This document shows positions 14,086-21,984 of a stretch of DNA of 22,061 nt, piece after piece. Numbering within the stretch: the stretch's first letter is position 1; every line of letters begins with the position of its first letter. The notes beneath the pieces are model-generated. The model was not told the origin of the DNA and did no database searches. It saw nothing but the letters and a program-made list of their open reading frames with translations. Source of the DNA: CAWVWD01 sp965662365 (lineage in GTDB: Bacteria > Bacteroidota > Bacteroidia > Chitinophagales > Saprospiraceae); NCBI GenBank assembly GCA_965662365.1, contig CBFIHR010000075.1, positions 1 to 22,061 of the forward strand, in the 5' to 3' direction. A program made the position numbers and the translations under genes.

Positions 14086-15084
14086 ATGAAATCAATTATA
14101 ACAAACGGTGGCGGCTTGGATAATTTAAAAATTATAGAAACGGAAAATCCAACACCAAAAGCTGGAGAAATTTTGGTACGTTGGCACGCTACTTCTTTGA
14201 ATTATCACGATTATTTGGTCGCTATCGGTGCGATAAAAGTTCCTGAAAATCGAATTCCAATGTCTGATGGAGCTGGTGAAGTAATTGCCGTCGGTGAAGG
14301 CGTGACGAAATGGAAAACTGGAGATAAAGTGATGTCTTTGTTTTTTCCGAATTGGGTTGATGGAAAACCGACTGCCGCCAAAACACGAGCAATCTCTGGT
14401 GAATCTTTCGATGGTTATATCACCGAACAGTCTATTATTTCGGCGGAAGCCGTAACAAAAATGCCTAAAGGATACACGTATGCACAAGCGGCAACCTTGC
14501 CTTGTGCAGCTTTGACGGCATGGCGAGGTTTGGTGACGGAAGGCAATATCAAACCTGGCGATAAAGTCCTCATCGAAGGCACAGGCGGCATGTCAATTTT
14601 TGGTTTACAAATCGCCAAAATGGTTGGTGCGAGAGTATTTGCAACGACTTCTTCGTCTGCAAAAGCGGAGCGATTAATGGATATGGGTGCAGAAGCGGTC
14701 GTGAATTATCGGGAAGATGAACGCTGGGGAAGAACGATTTATAAAATGACTGGCGGCGTAGATCACGTCTTAGATGTTGGCGGCGGTTCAACAATGGGCA
14801 ACTCAATTGATGCCGCTGCGATGGGCGGTAGCATTATCGCTATCGGGATTTTGAGCGGTGGCCGAAAAGGGTCGTTGACGTTTCCGAAGTTGTTTTTTAA
14901 ACATTTGACAATGAAAGGTATTGCGGTCGACTCTCGAAAATCACAAGAGGCAATGGTGGCAGCAATTGATGTGAATGGTTTTCAGCCAATTATTGATAAA
15001 AGTTTTGCTTTTGATAAGTTGGCAGATGCGTTTAGGTATCAAGAAAGTGGGCAACATTTTGGAAAGATTGTCTTAGAATATTAA
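14086..15084 (+). CDS. MDR-family NAD(P)-dependent alcohol dehydrogenase / quinone oxidoreductase
   Basis: Medium-chain reductase of 332 residues with an N-terminal GroES-like domain (about 1-125) and a Rossmann domain (about 150-280). LNYHDYLVAIG, MSDGAGEVIAVGEGVTKWKTGDKV, TLPCAALTAWRGL and the cofactor loop GTGGMSIFGLQIAK are typical of the zinc-alcohol-dehydrogenase-like / quinone reductase branch. The catalytic-zinc Cys/His pattern and the structural-zinc cysteines of classical ADH are absent, so it is probably zinc-free and NADPH-dependent. Substrate unknown. It is a single gene on the plus strand and its link to the neighbouring tryptophan genes is only positional. Confidence 0.85.
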   Translation: MKSIITNGGGLDNLKIIETENPTPKAGEILVRWHATSLNYHDYLVAIGAIKVPENRIPMSDGAGEVIAVGEGVTKWKTGDKVMSLFFPNWVDGKPTAAKTRAISGESFDGYITEQSIISAEAVTKMPKGYTYAQAATLPCAALTAWRGLVTEGNIKPGDKVLIEGTGGMSIFGLQIAKMVGARVFATTSSSAKAERLMDMGAEAVVNYREDERWGRTIYKMTGGVDHVLDVGGGSTMGNSIDAAAMGGSIIAIGILSGGRKGSLTFPKLFFKHLTMKGIAVDSRKSQEAMVAAIDVNGFQPIIDKSFAFDKLADAFRYQESGQHFGKIVLEY

Positions 15085-15096
15085 TTATATTAAGAT

Positions 15097-15176
15097 AGAT
15101 AGATTCGCTACTTGCCTCAAAGCATCAAGAAAAACACAGAAAATACCGATTTTTAACGTTTTCGGTGAATCTATCT
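15097..15176. repeat. inverted repeat downstream of the MDR gene
   Basis: Arms agatagattc (15097-15106) and gaatctatct (15167-15176) flank 60 nt that hold a smaller stem accga/tcggt. There is no T-run after the outer arm, so it is not a textbook terminator. It lies in the gap before the ferredoxin gene. Confidence 0.45.
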
Positions 15177-15207
15177 TATCAAATCCTCCTTTTTTGTTGA
15201 TTTGTTG

Positions 15208-15215
15208 TAAGTTTG
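15208..15215 (+). promoter_or_regulatory. -7-like box ahead of the ferredoxin gene
   Basis: TAAGTTTG matches TAnnTTTG, 68 nt before the ATG. No TTTG lies at the required distance upstream, so support is weak. Confidence 0.3.
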
Positions 15216-15283
15216 CGACAGAAACGCAAAACTCTTGAAAAGTAAAGTTTGTATTTTTATTTTTTACAAAAACAGACAAACGA

Positions 15284-15604
15284 ATGATTACAGTAAATTT
15301 TGTTAAAATTGATGGTGAAAAAATAGCGGTGAAAGTTGATGAAGGGACAACTGTTATGGAGGCTGCTGTCGAAAATGATATTGAAGAAATTGTAGGTGAT
15401 TGTGAGGGTGAATGTGCTTGTGCAACTTGTCACTGTTTCATTGATGCTGCCTGGGAAAGCAAAACAGGTCGTGTGAATGACGAAGAAGATATGTTATTGG
15501 ATATTTGTGGCTTCCGCCAAAATAATAGCCGCTTAGGTTGTCAAATTAAATTAACACCTGATTTAGATGGCATTGTAGTGCATTTACCGGAGTCACAGTT
15601 TTAA
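15284..15604 (+). CDS. [2Fe-2S] ferredoxin, adrenodoxin type, with extra cysteines
   Basis: Electron carrier of 106 residues. Cluster ligands follow C-x5-C-x2-C and a distal Cys: Cys40, Cys46, Cys49 and Cys86 (RLGCQI), the adrenodoxin/ISC ferredoxin arrangement. Three further cysteines are close by: Cys44 and Cys51 inside the cluster loop (CEGECACATCHC) and Cys75 (DICGF). The acidic DEEDMLLD segment is where such ferredoxins meet their reductase. No iron-sulfur assembly genes or P450 accompany it. A good terminator follows. The partner is unknown. Confidence 0.9.
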   Translation: MITVNFVKIDGEKIAVKVDEGTTVMEAAVENDIEEIVGDCEGECACATCHCFIDAAWESKTGRVNDEEDMLLDICGFRQNNSRLGCQIKLTPDLDGIVVHLPESQF

Positions 15605-15640
15605 CTTGTCCTTCTTTCAAACTGTCTTCTAATCATTTTA

Positions 15641-15674
15641 AAAACGAGTGAAATCAATGGTTTCGCTCGTTTTT
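15641..15674 (+). terminator. intrinsic terminator after the ferredoxin gene
   Basis: Stem aaaacgagtgaaa / tttcgctcgtttt with a 7-nt loop, one G-U pair and a T-rich 3' side, 36 nt after the stop codon. It should end the ferredoxin transcript on the plus strand; the A-rich 5' side could serve the other strand too. Confidence 0.8.
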
Positions 15675-15847
15675 TGGTTTATAGGATAAAGTATAAGACG
15701 GAATACATTCCGTTACACCTTATCAAAGAAACTTTTGCTAAAACATATCAATATATCAAAATTCTTATATTAACATAAATAATATTGATGTGTCAATTCA
15801 AGATATATTCCTATCTTGCTAAAAATCCAATAAAAAATCCAATAAAT

Positions 15848-16201
15848 ATGTCAACACAAGGAAGCACTTTAAATACAGCGTTTTGGTTACACTTATTACT
15901 ACTTATTGCAGGTTGGACAGGACCGTTCTTATTCTCCTGGTATATTATGGTAACTGGTTACACCTTAATTTTTCTACAATTTTTGGTTTTCAAGAAGTGT
16001 TTAGTCAATGATATGCACGACTTAGATGATGCCAATTATTATACTTTCTACACATTTTTGTTTGAAAGTGTCGGAATGACCTTTACACAAGCACAGAAAA
16101 AACAAATATTCATTTTTGTCCGCCGACCGCTGTACTTAATTTTGATAGCTTTTACCTTATTTTGGCAGTTATATTTAGGATTTGCTCCGTTGTTATTCTA
16201 A
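15848..16201 (+). CDS. small membrane protein of unknown function
   Basis: A 117-residue hydrophobic protein with about three membrane segments (near residues 11-30, 31-48 and 95-115), separated by a polar stretch with FKKCLVNDMHDLDDANYY and QAQKKQ. I chose ATG 15848; an in-frame start at 15785 would add 21 residues from an A-rich leader with the near-duplicated word aaaaatccaata, which looks untranslated. No known domain is recognised. It is followed after 65 nt by the small double-CxxC gene and may be co-transcribed with it. Confidence 0.65.
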   Translation: MSTQGSTLNTAFWLHLLLLIAGWTGPFLFSWYIMVTGYTLIFLQFLVFKKCLVNDMHDLDDANYYTFYTFLFESVGMTFTQAQKKQIFIFVRRPLYLILIAFTLFWQLYLGFAPLLF

Positions 16202-16266
16202 AGTATGTCAACCTTTTCTTAGTTTTTTTATTAGAATGTCGACGGTATCATTTTAATAAAAAACTT

Positions 16267-16434
16267 ATGAAAACTAAAATCTGTCATCGCTGCAAAGACG
16301 AACACACGACACTTTATCGCATTCAATATCAAAAAGGAAAGGTGTGGGTTTTCGTTTGTGAATCTTGCTGTTTATGGTATAAACAGCAAGATTTCTATCG
16401 TTATGGTGGTACTTGGAAAGGTTATCGACATTAA
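16267..16434 (+). CDS. 55-residue double-CxxC (zinc-ribbon-like) protein
   Basis: Small protein with C6HRC9 and C31ESC34 knuckles about 21 residues apart, the spacing of a treble-clef or zinc-ribbon site, and a C-terminal FYRYGGTWKGYRH tail that resembles small conserved Bacteroidota proteins of unknown function. I chose ATG 16267 because the first knuckle begins five residues later; an upstream in-frame start would overlap the membrane-protein gene. The second knuckle is encoded within a perfect 15-bp palindrome (16361-16393). It ends 12 nt before the stop of the converging ASPIC/UnbV gene. A binding partner, nucleic acid or protein, cannot be told. Confidence 0.65.
   Translation: MKTKICHRCKDEHTTLYRIQYQKGKVWVFVCESCCLWYKQQDFYRYGGTWKGYRH
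16361..16393. repeat. perfect 15-bp inverted repeat inside a coding sequence
   Basis: Arms aatcttgctgtttat (16361-16375) and ataaacagcaagatt (16379-16393) separated by ggt. It lies in the 55-residue gene and also 54-86 nt downstream of the stop of the converging minus-strand ASPIC/UnbV gene, where it could protect or end that mRNA. Neither strand has a T-run after the stem. Confidence 0.9.
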
Positions 16435-16446
16435 AGATAAAAGAGA

Positions 16447-19400
16447 TTATTCTACTGGCTTTCGCCAAACTTTTACCAACACATTCTCATTATTTCGAGC
16501 TACAATCACAGCCGAGTTTTCACCGATATTCATCATTTTCATATCACGTACTTCACCCGAAATTGTCCAGCCGCTTTTGCGAGGTTCGATGTCCTTAAAG
16601 TTACCTTTTCCATCGCCTTGTAAGTAATTCCCAAAAGAAGCATCATAGCGACCAATTTTTGGAACAACCGTAAAAAAGTTACCGCCTAAAACAATGTCTT
16701 TGTTGCCGTCACCATCAAAATCTTCAATCAAAATACTTTGAACAGGTGCAAATTGTGCTTCGATAGGCAAGGCATGAATTTTGAACTGCCCACCTTGATT
16801 TTCTATCCAAACGGTGCGTAATTCGGTAGCGATTAGCTTTTGGGCTTTCGCCAATTCAGCCTCTGGAAAGACATCTTGGATTTGACTTTCCGCATATTTA
16901 TCATATTTCAAATAAGTTTTTCGCTTTGATGCAATTTGTGAAATTAACTCATCCTGCGAGGCAAACGGATAGGATTTTTCACCATTAAAATAACACAACA
17001 TCTGGTCTAAACTTCCATTTTCATCAAAATCGTGAACATACATTTCCAACGGTTTTTCTGCACTTGCCGTCAAATCACAATTCAATCCATGGTTACCAAC
17101 TACAAAATCCAAATCGCCATCATTATCCAAATCTGCTGCTTTTATCGTATTCCACCAACCAGACGAATTTGGAATTTTTAATGAAGAATTAGTCGTCATT
17201 TGACCTTTTTTATTCTCAAAAATCGTAATTGACATCCACTCTCCTACTACAATTAAGTCGTCATCTTTATCACCGTCAATATCTGCCCAAATCGCATCGG
17301 TAACCATTCCGATACCTTGGAAATCAGCCGATTTTAACGGCATGAATTTACCACCATTATTAATCAAAAGTGTAGAACTTGGTGCAATTCCATATTGACC
17401 AGAAAGCACACGATTGCCAATGAATAAATCTATGTCGCCATCTTTATCAAAATCATTCGGACGAACACAAGAACCATTACCATTAGAATAAATTTCGTTT
17501 TCAGATGCCGAAAAGTTACCCTTTCCATCATTGATGTATAATTTATCCGTCAACACAGCCGCATTTTGCTGCCATTCATTGCCACCTGTGACAACAAATA
17601 AATCCAAATCTCCGTCCTTATCTACATCAAAAAAGGTCGCATCAATATCTTCGGTTTCCGCATCAAATGTTTGCAAAGAAGGAATTAAGATAGGTTTTCC
17701 ACCTTTATTTTTTTGTAAAAATAATTGGCCTTTTTGCCCTCTTGCACCACCTAAAAACACATCTTCCATCCCATCACCATCGACATCGCCAACAGCTAAA
17801 GCCGGACCTTCGGTCGATAAAGCATGTGTTAATAATCGCTGAACGCTAAAATCTGAAAATTGATTTTCTACATGTGTAATCGGATTTCCAATTTCTGAAG
17901 TTGCATCTAAAAAGACAGGATTTACAGCTCTTTGTGGCGTATAAATAAAGAATTTCTCTGCTTCATTTTGATTAAAAATTGTCGTTTGATTTGCTTTAAC
18001 TTGCCGTTTCGTCTCATAAATTCCATTGTTCCAAACGACTGTCACTGAGTCAATTACGTCAAGGTTCTTCAAGCCAAAATTTAAAACATAATCAGAAGAG
18101 GATTGAAAACCACGAGTTGGCGATTGTTCTTGATAATACACCTTGCCATCGTGCTGCACATAAACTTTTGCACCGATTCCGAAAGTATTTAAGTTTTCAC
18201 CTTTTAGCTTGACTTTCAGATAGTTATTTGTAGAATTATTATTATAAATTTTAGCCGTTTCATTGAGGTTATTCGTAATAATTTCCAAATCGCCATCACC
18301 ATCTAAATCAGCGTAAGCCGTTCCATTTGAAATGCCGACGTGTTCTAAGCCCCAAGATTTAGTGACGTTTTCGAATTGCAAATTATCTTTATTCTGATAA
18401 CAATAATTCGATACTTTTCCATCAGGCATTTGTTTTGCCAAGTCTAAATCCGTCGCATTTTGCTGAATAAAATCACTTGATTGAAATTTCAAATAATTCA
18501 TATCATTCGGACGACGTAAAATACCATTAGAAATAAACAAGTCCTTCAAACCGTCATTATCTAAATCCGCAAACAAAGCCGACCACGACCAATCTGTCGC
18601 ATCAACGCCAGTTAGTTGACCGATTTCACTAAACTTTGCCACACGACCAAACAAGTTTCCACGATTCAAATGTAAATTATTTCGAGGATATTGATAATGA
18701 AAACCATCGCCTAAACGCTGTACAAACTTTTCATAATTAGGCGCACCGTCAGATTGCTTCATCGTTTTTTCATCTTCCGGCTTCATGTCCAACGTTATCA
18801 AATCTGGCAAAGCATCATTATTAAAATCAGCAATATCCGACCCCATCGAAAACTTCGATTGATGACCGAACGAAAAGGTCGAGGCTTCTCGAAACGTGCC
18901 ATTACATTGATTATAATACAAATAATCGTTCTCTTGAAAATCATTGGAAACATAAATATCCATGCAACCATCTTGATTCACATCGCTTATCGCAATACCC
19001 AAACCGTAACCAATTTTACTACTCAAAATCCCTGCTTCTGCACTCACATCTGTGAACAAATTATCATCATTTCGCAGCAATCTATCGCCAGCAATTTCAT
19101 TTGGTGTTGCCCTAAAAGTAGCATCATATTTTCGACCAGCATCATGTGTCGAATGATTCAGTAAGTAACAATCCAAGTCGCCATCATTGTCATAATCAAA
19201 AAATGCGGCTTGTGTCGCCAAACCTTGAAACGCTAAATTAAAAGCCACCGCCTGTTCCGTGAATGTGCCATTTTTATTATTAATAAATAATTCATTTCGT
19301 CCCGTAAAACCTTTATAATTTCCAACGTTACAAACATAAATATCCAAATAACCATCCGCATTTACGTCTGCCATTGTGACCCCAGTTGACCAGTTACCTT

Positions 19401-19740
19401 TTCCGCCAACAGCGGCTTTCTCGGTGACATCTTCAAACTCCAGATTGCCTTTATTAATATATAGTTTATTTTGTCCTTGATTTGAAGTAAAATATAAATC
19501 TGGCAAACCGTCATTATTCACATCTCCCGCCGCAACGCCGCCACCATTATAATAATATAAATATTGAATAATATTATTGCGTTCGTCTTCGGTTAGGTTA
19601 TTAGCAAAAGTCACATTGGTTTTTTCGGGTGATAATTCGGTAAAAACCGTGTCGGTATTTGTAGAATTATTGCTACAAGAAAAAAACGTTAGGAGGATCA
19701 TTCCTACGATGACTTCGCCCTTAATTTTATATTTCATCAT
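16447..19740 (-). CDS. CRTAC1-like lipoprotein with FG-GAP/VCBS repeats and ASPIC/UnbV domain
   Basis: Exported lipoprotein of 1097 residues. The N-terminus has a type II signal with lipobox TFFSC (Cys22) followed by SNNSTNTD. Repeated FG-GAP/VCBS blades with calcium-type loops such as GDVNNDGLPD, DFDKDGDID, DVDKDGDLD and DLDNDGDLD run through residues about 70-510 and 640-1070, enough for two beta-propellers. Between them (about 530-610) is an ASPIC/UnbV domain with GIGAKVYV, SPTRGFQSSSDYVLNFGL and VTVVW. The family is frequent in Bacteroidota envelopes, with unproven function in adhesion or binding. It is divergent from the two lipoprotein genes to its right; ASPIC/UnbV proteins are often found near PAP2/haloperoxidase proteins. 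Confidence 0.92.
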   Translation of the reverse strand: MMKYKIKGEVIVGMILLTFFSCSNNSTNTDTVFTELSPEKTNVTFANNLTEDERNNIIQYLYYYNGGGVAAGDVNNDGLPDLYFTSNQGQNKLYINKGNLEFEDVTEKAAVGGKGNWSTGVTMADVNADGYLDIYVCNVGNYKGFTGRNELFINNKNGTFTEQAVAFNLAFQGLATQAAFFDYDNDGDLDCYLLNHSTHDAGRKYDATFRATPNEIAGDRLLRNDDNLFTDVSAEAGILSSKIGYGLGIAISDVNQDGCMDIYVSNDFQENDYLYYNQCNGTFREASTFSFGHQSKFSMGSDIADFNNDALPDLITLDMKPEDEKTMKQSDGAPNYEKFVQRLGDGFHYQYPRNNLHLNRGNLFGRVAKFSEIGQLTGVDATDWSWSALFADLDNDGLKDLFISNGILRRPNDMNYLKFQSSDFIQQNATDLDLAKQMPDGKVSNYCYQNKDNLQFENVTKSWGLEHVGISNGTAYADLDGDGDLEIITNNLNETAKIYNNNSTNNYLKVKLKGENLNTFGIGAKVYVQHDGKVYYQEQSPTRGFQSSSDYVLNFGLKNLDVIDSVTVVWNNGIYETKRQVKANQTTIFNQNEAEKFFIYTPQRAVNPVFLDATSEIGNPITHVENQFSDFSVQRLLTHALSTEGPALAVGDVDGDGMEDVFLGGARGQKGQLFLQKNKGGKPILIPSLQTFDAETEDIDATFFDVDKDGDLDLFVVTGGNEWQQNAAVLTDKLYINDGKGNFSASENEIYSNGNGSCVRPNDFDKDGDIDLFIGNRVLSGQYGIAPSSTLLINNGGKFMPLKSADFQGIGMVTDAIWADIDGDKDDDLIVVGEWMSITIFENKKGQMTTNSSLKIPNSSGWWNTIKAADLDNDGDLDFVVGNHGLNCDLTASAEKPLEMYVHDFDENGSLDQMLCYFNGEKSYPFASQDELISQIASKRKTYLKYDKYAESQIQDVFPEAELAKAQKLIATELRTVWIENQGGQFKIHALPIEAQFAPVQSILIEDFDGDGNKDIVLGGNFFTVVPKIGRYDASFGNYLQGDGKGNFKDIEPRKSGWTISGEVRDMKMMNIGENSAVIVARNNENVLVKVWRKPVE

Positions 19741-19880
19741 TTCAATTTCATTTTAGGCCACAAAATACAGATTGTCTTTAAGGTTTTCCTAATTTAAGAA
19801 CTTTTAAACGTTCGTTTCCTAATTTTGTAACCTCATTTTTTGTACAGAAAGTAAAGTATAGAATAGATTCAAATTTTGAT

Positions 19881-19911
19881 AAAATAATTCTATTGAAAAT
19901 AGAATTATTTT
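19881..19911. promoter_or_regulatory. perfect 14-bp palindrome in the divergent envelope-gene promoter region
   Basis: Arms aaaataattctatt (19881-19894) and aatagaattatttt (19898-19911), loop gaa. It is centred between the divergent ASPIC/UnbV gene (141 nt away) and the Cys-rich lipoprotein gene (56 nt away). It could be an operator for both, or a leader hairpin. Confidence 0.6.
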
Positions 19912-19966
19912 AAGTCAAAAAAGGCGTTTTTTGCCGTTCATTTTCAAAAGAACATAAATTTATAAC

Positions 19967-20491
19967 ATGAAATACATTAGTTATTTATTGATTTTAGCGT
20001 CCGTATTTATTTATAGTTGTGACCCCGGTTTTGATTGTGAAGAAATAGATACCATTCCTATTTTTGATGATTTACGGAATGTAGATAGCATCGTTTATAT
20101 GTCTGAGAGGTTAATTACACCGAGTGATATTTTTGATACGACTTATCAAGAAATGGTTATTTTTATTAATAGCGATTCGGCTTATGATGCGTTAAAACAA
20201 CAAGGGATTAATGCCAGTTGTAGCGATTGTGAGTTTCCGAATATTGACTTCACTAATCGTACTTTAATCGGCTATTATTTTACCATAGGTTGTTTAGATG
20301 TCGCACAACAGCGATTTGTGACGACCTCCGATTCTACCTATGCTTTTTACAGCCGATTCAGTAATATCAATGAATGTAATTTTGCAACTTGTAAGAATGA
20401 AACATTCAACTGGATGTTAGTGCCAAAAGTTGATAGTGTTAGTCAGGTTGAGTTTTTTAATGGTAACTTTTATTACGATTGTGATTGTTAA
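19967..20491 (+). CDS. cysteine-rich lipoprotein of unknown function
   Basis: A 174-residue exported protein: short basic start, hydrophobic core and lipobox FIYSC with Cys18 as lipidation site. The mature part carries eight more cysteines in close pairs (DPGFDC, CSDC, ECNFATC, and DCDC at the very end) plus one in IGCLD, suggesting several disulfides in the periplasm or at the surface. No known domain is recognised. It precedes the haloperoxidase-like gene by 70 nt on the same strand. Confidence 0.75.
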   Translation: MKYISYLLILASVFIYSCDPGFDCEEIDTIPIFDDLRNVDSIVYMSERLITPSDIFDTTYQEMVIFINSDSAYDALKQQGINASCSDCEFPNIDFTNRTLIGYYFTIGCLDVAQQRFVTTSDSTYAFYSRFSNINECNFATCKNETFNWMLVPKVDSVSQVEFFNGNFYYDCDC

Positions 20492-20527
20492 AAAAAGTAG
20501 CAAACGATAACCTATGTACTTGTAAAA

Positions 20528-20535
20528 TAACTTTG
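20528..20535 (+). promoter_or_regulatory. -7-like box ahead of the haloperoxidase-like gene
   Basis: TAACTTTG fits TAnnTTTG and ends 26 nt before the ATG, so the gene may have its own promoter as well as read-through from the lipoprotein gene. The matching -33 box is not evident. Confidence 0.4.
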
Positions 20536-20561
20536 TCGATATAATTACAAACCAATAACTT

Positions 20562-21878
20562 ATGAAAAAATTACTCTATATTTTACCAATAATATTCCTC
20601 TTCAGTTGTGGTGAAAAAATTGATACAACTGATGCTGAAATTGTTCATACTTCGATGAAAAAGGTGACAGATGTGATTGTTCACGATATATTTTCGCCGC
20701 CTGTTGCGAGTCGAATTTATGCGTACACGAGTTTGGCTGGTTACGAAGCTATGCAATTATCCAATCCAAATTATCAATCTTTAGCTGGACAATTAACCGA
20801 TTTCACGGAAGTGCCAAAACCCAAAAGTGAGGATATTTCTTACGAATTAGCCAGCGTTCATGCGATGTTGACCGTTGGCAAAGCGTTGATTTTTTCAGAA
20901 GAGAAAGTTGAAGCATTTCAAAATGAAACTTATGCCAAATTTGAAAATAGTCTGTCCAGTTCGACTTATGACAACTCAATGGAATATGGAGAAACGGTCG
21001 CTAAGCATATTATGGCGTATGCGGATAAAGATAACTACAAACAAACCCGAACGTTCCCTAAGTTTGAAGTGAATTTAGAGGATAAAACTCGCTGGCAACC
21101 AACGCCTCCTGATTATATGGAGGGCATCGAACCGAGTTGGAATTTGATTCGGCCATTTGTGATTGATTCCGCTCAACAATTTCAGCCAGATTTTCCAACA
21201 AAATATGATTTAGATACAAATTCACTGTTCTACAAAGAGTTGATGGAAGTCTATGAAGTTGGCAACAGTTTGACCGAAGAACAAACAGAAATCGCTCAAT
21301 TTTGGGATTGTAATCCTTATGTTTCGACGCATAAGGCACACTTGATGTTCGCTACCAAAAAAATTACGCCTGGTGGTCACTGGATTAATATTGTATCAAT
21401 TGTAGGCAGACAAGCAAACTCTGATTTTATGCAAACTTTAGAGGCTTATACTTTAACTTCAATTGCTTTAGCCGATGCCTTTATTAGTTGTTGGGATGAG
21501 AAATATCGTAGTAATTTGGTACGACCAGAAACGGTGATTAATCAATATATCGACGAAGACTGGTTGCCGTTATTACAAACGCCTCCGTTCCCAGAATATA
21601 CCAGCGGTCATAGTGTGATTTCATCGGCTGCTGCGGTCGCTTTGACTTCAATTTATGGTGATAATTTTGCTTTTGATGATACTTCTGAAGAAGAATATGG
21701 TTTACCAACTCGTTCTTTCAAATCTTTTTACGATGCTTCGGCAGAAGCTGCGATCAGTCGCTTATACGGCGGTATTCACTACCGACCTGCAATTGACAAT
21801 GGTGTGAAACAAGGGAAAGCATTAGGAAATTATTTGATTGATAAGGTTCAATTAAAAACTGGAATTAGTGAGCAATGA
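20562..21878 (+). CDS. vanadium-dependent haloperoxidase-type PAP2 lipoprotein
   Basis: A 438-residue envelope lipoprotein with lipobox FLFSC (Cys16). The C-terminal PAP2/vanadium-chloroperoxidase core is complete: K314YRSNLVR321P, then YTSGH350 with the catalytic histidine, and SR400LYGGIH406YRPAID with the histidine expected to coordinate vanadate (or be the phosphoenzyme nucleophile in phosphatases). The same residues serve acid phosphatases, so oxidation of halide is not proven. The N-terminal helical half (about 20-200) is typical of the bacterial haloperoxidase-like branch. Partners are the Cys-rich lipoprotein upstream and the divergent ASPIC/UnbV lipoprotein. Its last 34 nt are part of the 77-bp repeat at the window end. 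Confidence 0.87.
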   Translation: MKKLLYILPIIFLFSCGEKIDTTDAEIVHTSMKKVTDVIVHDIFSPPVASRIYAYTSLAGYEAMQLSNPNYQSLAGQLTDFTEVPKPKSEDISYELASVHAMLTVGKALIFSEEKVEAFQNETYAKFENSLSSSTYDNSMEYGETVAKHIMAYADKDNYKQTRTFPKFEVNLEDKTRWQPTPPDYMEGIEPSWNLIRPFVIDSAQQFQPDFPTKYDLDTNSLFYKELMEVYEVGNSLTEEQTEIAQFWDCNPYVSTHKAHLMFATKKITPGGHWINIVSIVGRQANSDFMQTLEAYTLTSIALADAFISCWDEKYRSNLVRPETVINQYIDEDWLPLLQTPPFPEYTSGHSVISSAAAVALTSIYGDNFAFDDTSEEEYGLPTRSFKSFYDASAEAAISRLYGGIHYRPAIDNGVKQGKALGNYLIDKVQLKTGISEQ

Positions 21879-21921
21879 TTTTCATGGTTGAATTGCTTTA
21901 TTGCTAAATTGTTTTGACGAA
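21845..21921. repeat. 77-bp exact direct repeat, copy 1
   Basis: Spans the last 34 nt of the haloperoxidase-like gene and the following 43 nt. It is identical to the last 77 nt of the window, at a distance of 140 nt. The base before each copy differs (a versus t), so the match is exactly 77 bp to the left limit. Confidence 0.97.
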
Positions 21922-21947
21922 TTTAGGCTATGTTTCTAACATTGTAA

Positions 21948-21980
21948 ATTCAAGGGGTGACTTCAAGTCACCCCTTGAAT
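21948..21980. terminator. perfect 16-bp palindrome after the haloperoxidase-like gene
   Basis: Arms attcaaggggtgactt and aagtcaccccttgaat around a single c. It is GC-richer than its surroundings. It lies 69 nt after the stop codon and between the two copies of the 77-bp repeat. There is no T-run, so it may be a mRNA-end hairpin or part of a repeat rather than a textbook terminator. Confidence 0.7.
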
Positions 21981-21984
21981 AAAT

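Noticed and set aside
14125..14806. Several long minus-strand frames opposite the MDR gene
   Set aside because: Antisense shadows of a clear MDR reading frame; no motifs. The same applies to frames opposite cysM, AMSDH and the ASPIC/UnbV gene.
15785..15847. N-terminal extension of the small membrane protein
   Set aside because: Encoded by an A-rich stretch with near-duplicate words (aaaaatccaata); the hydrophobic protein begins naturally at ATG 15848.
16162..16266. N-terminal hydrophobic extension of the double-CxxC protein
   Set aside because: Overlaps the end of the membrane-protein gene in another frame; ATG 16267 leaves a compact zinc-ribbon-like protein.
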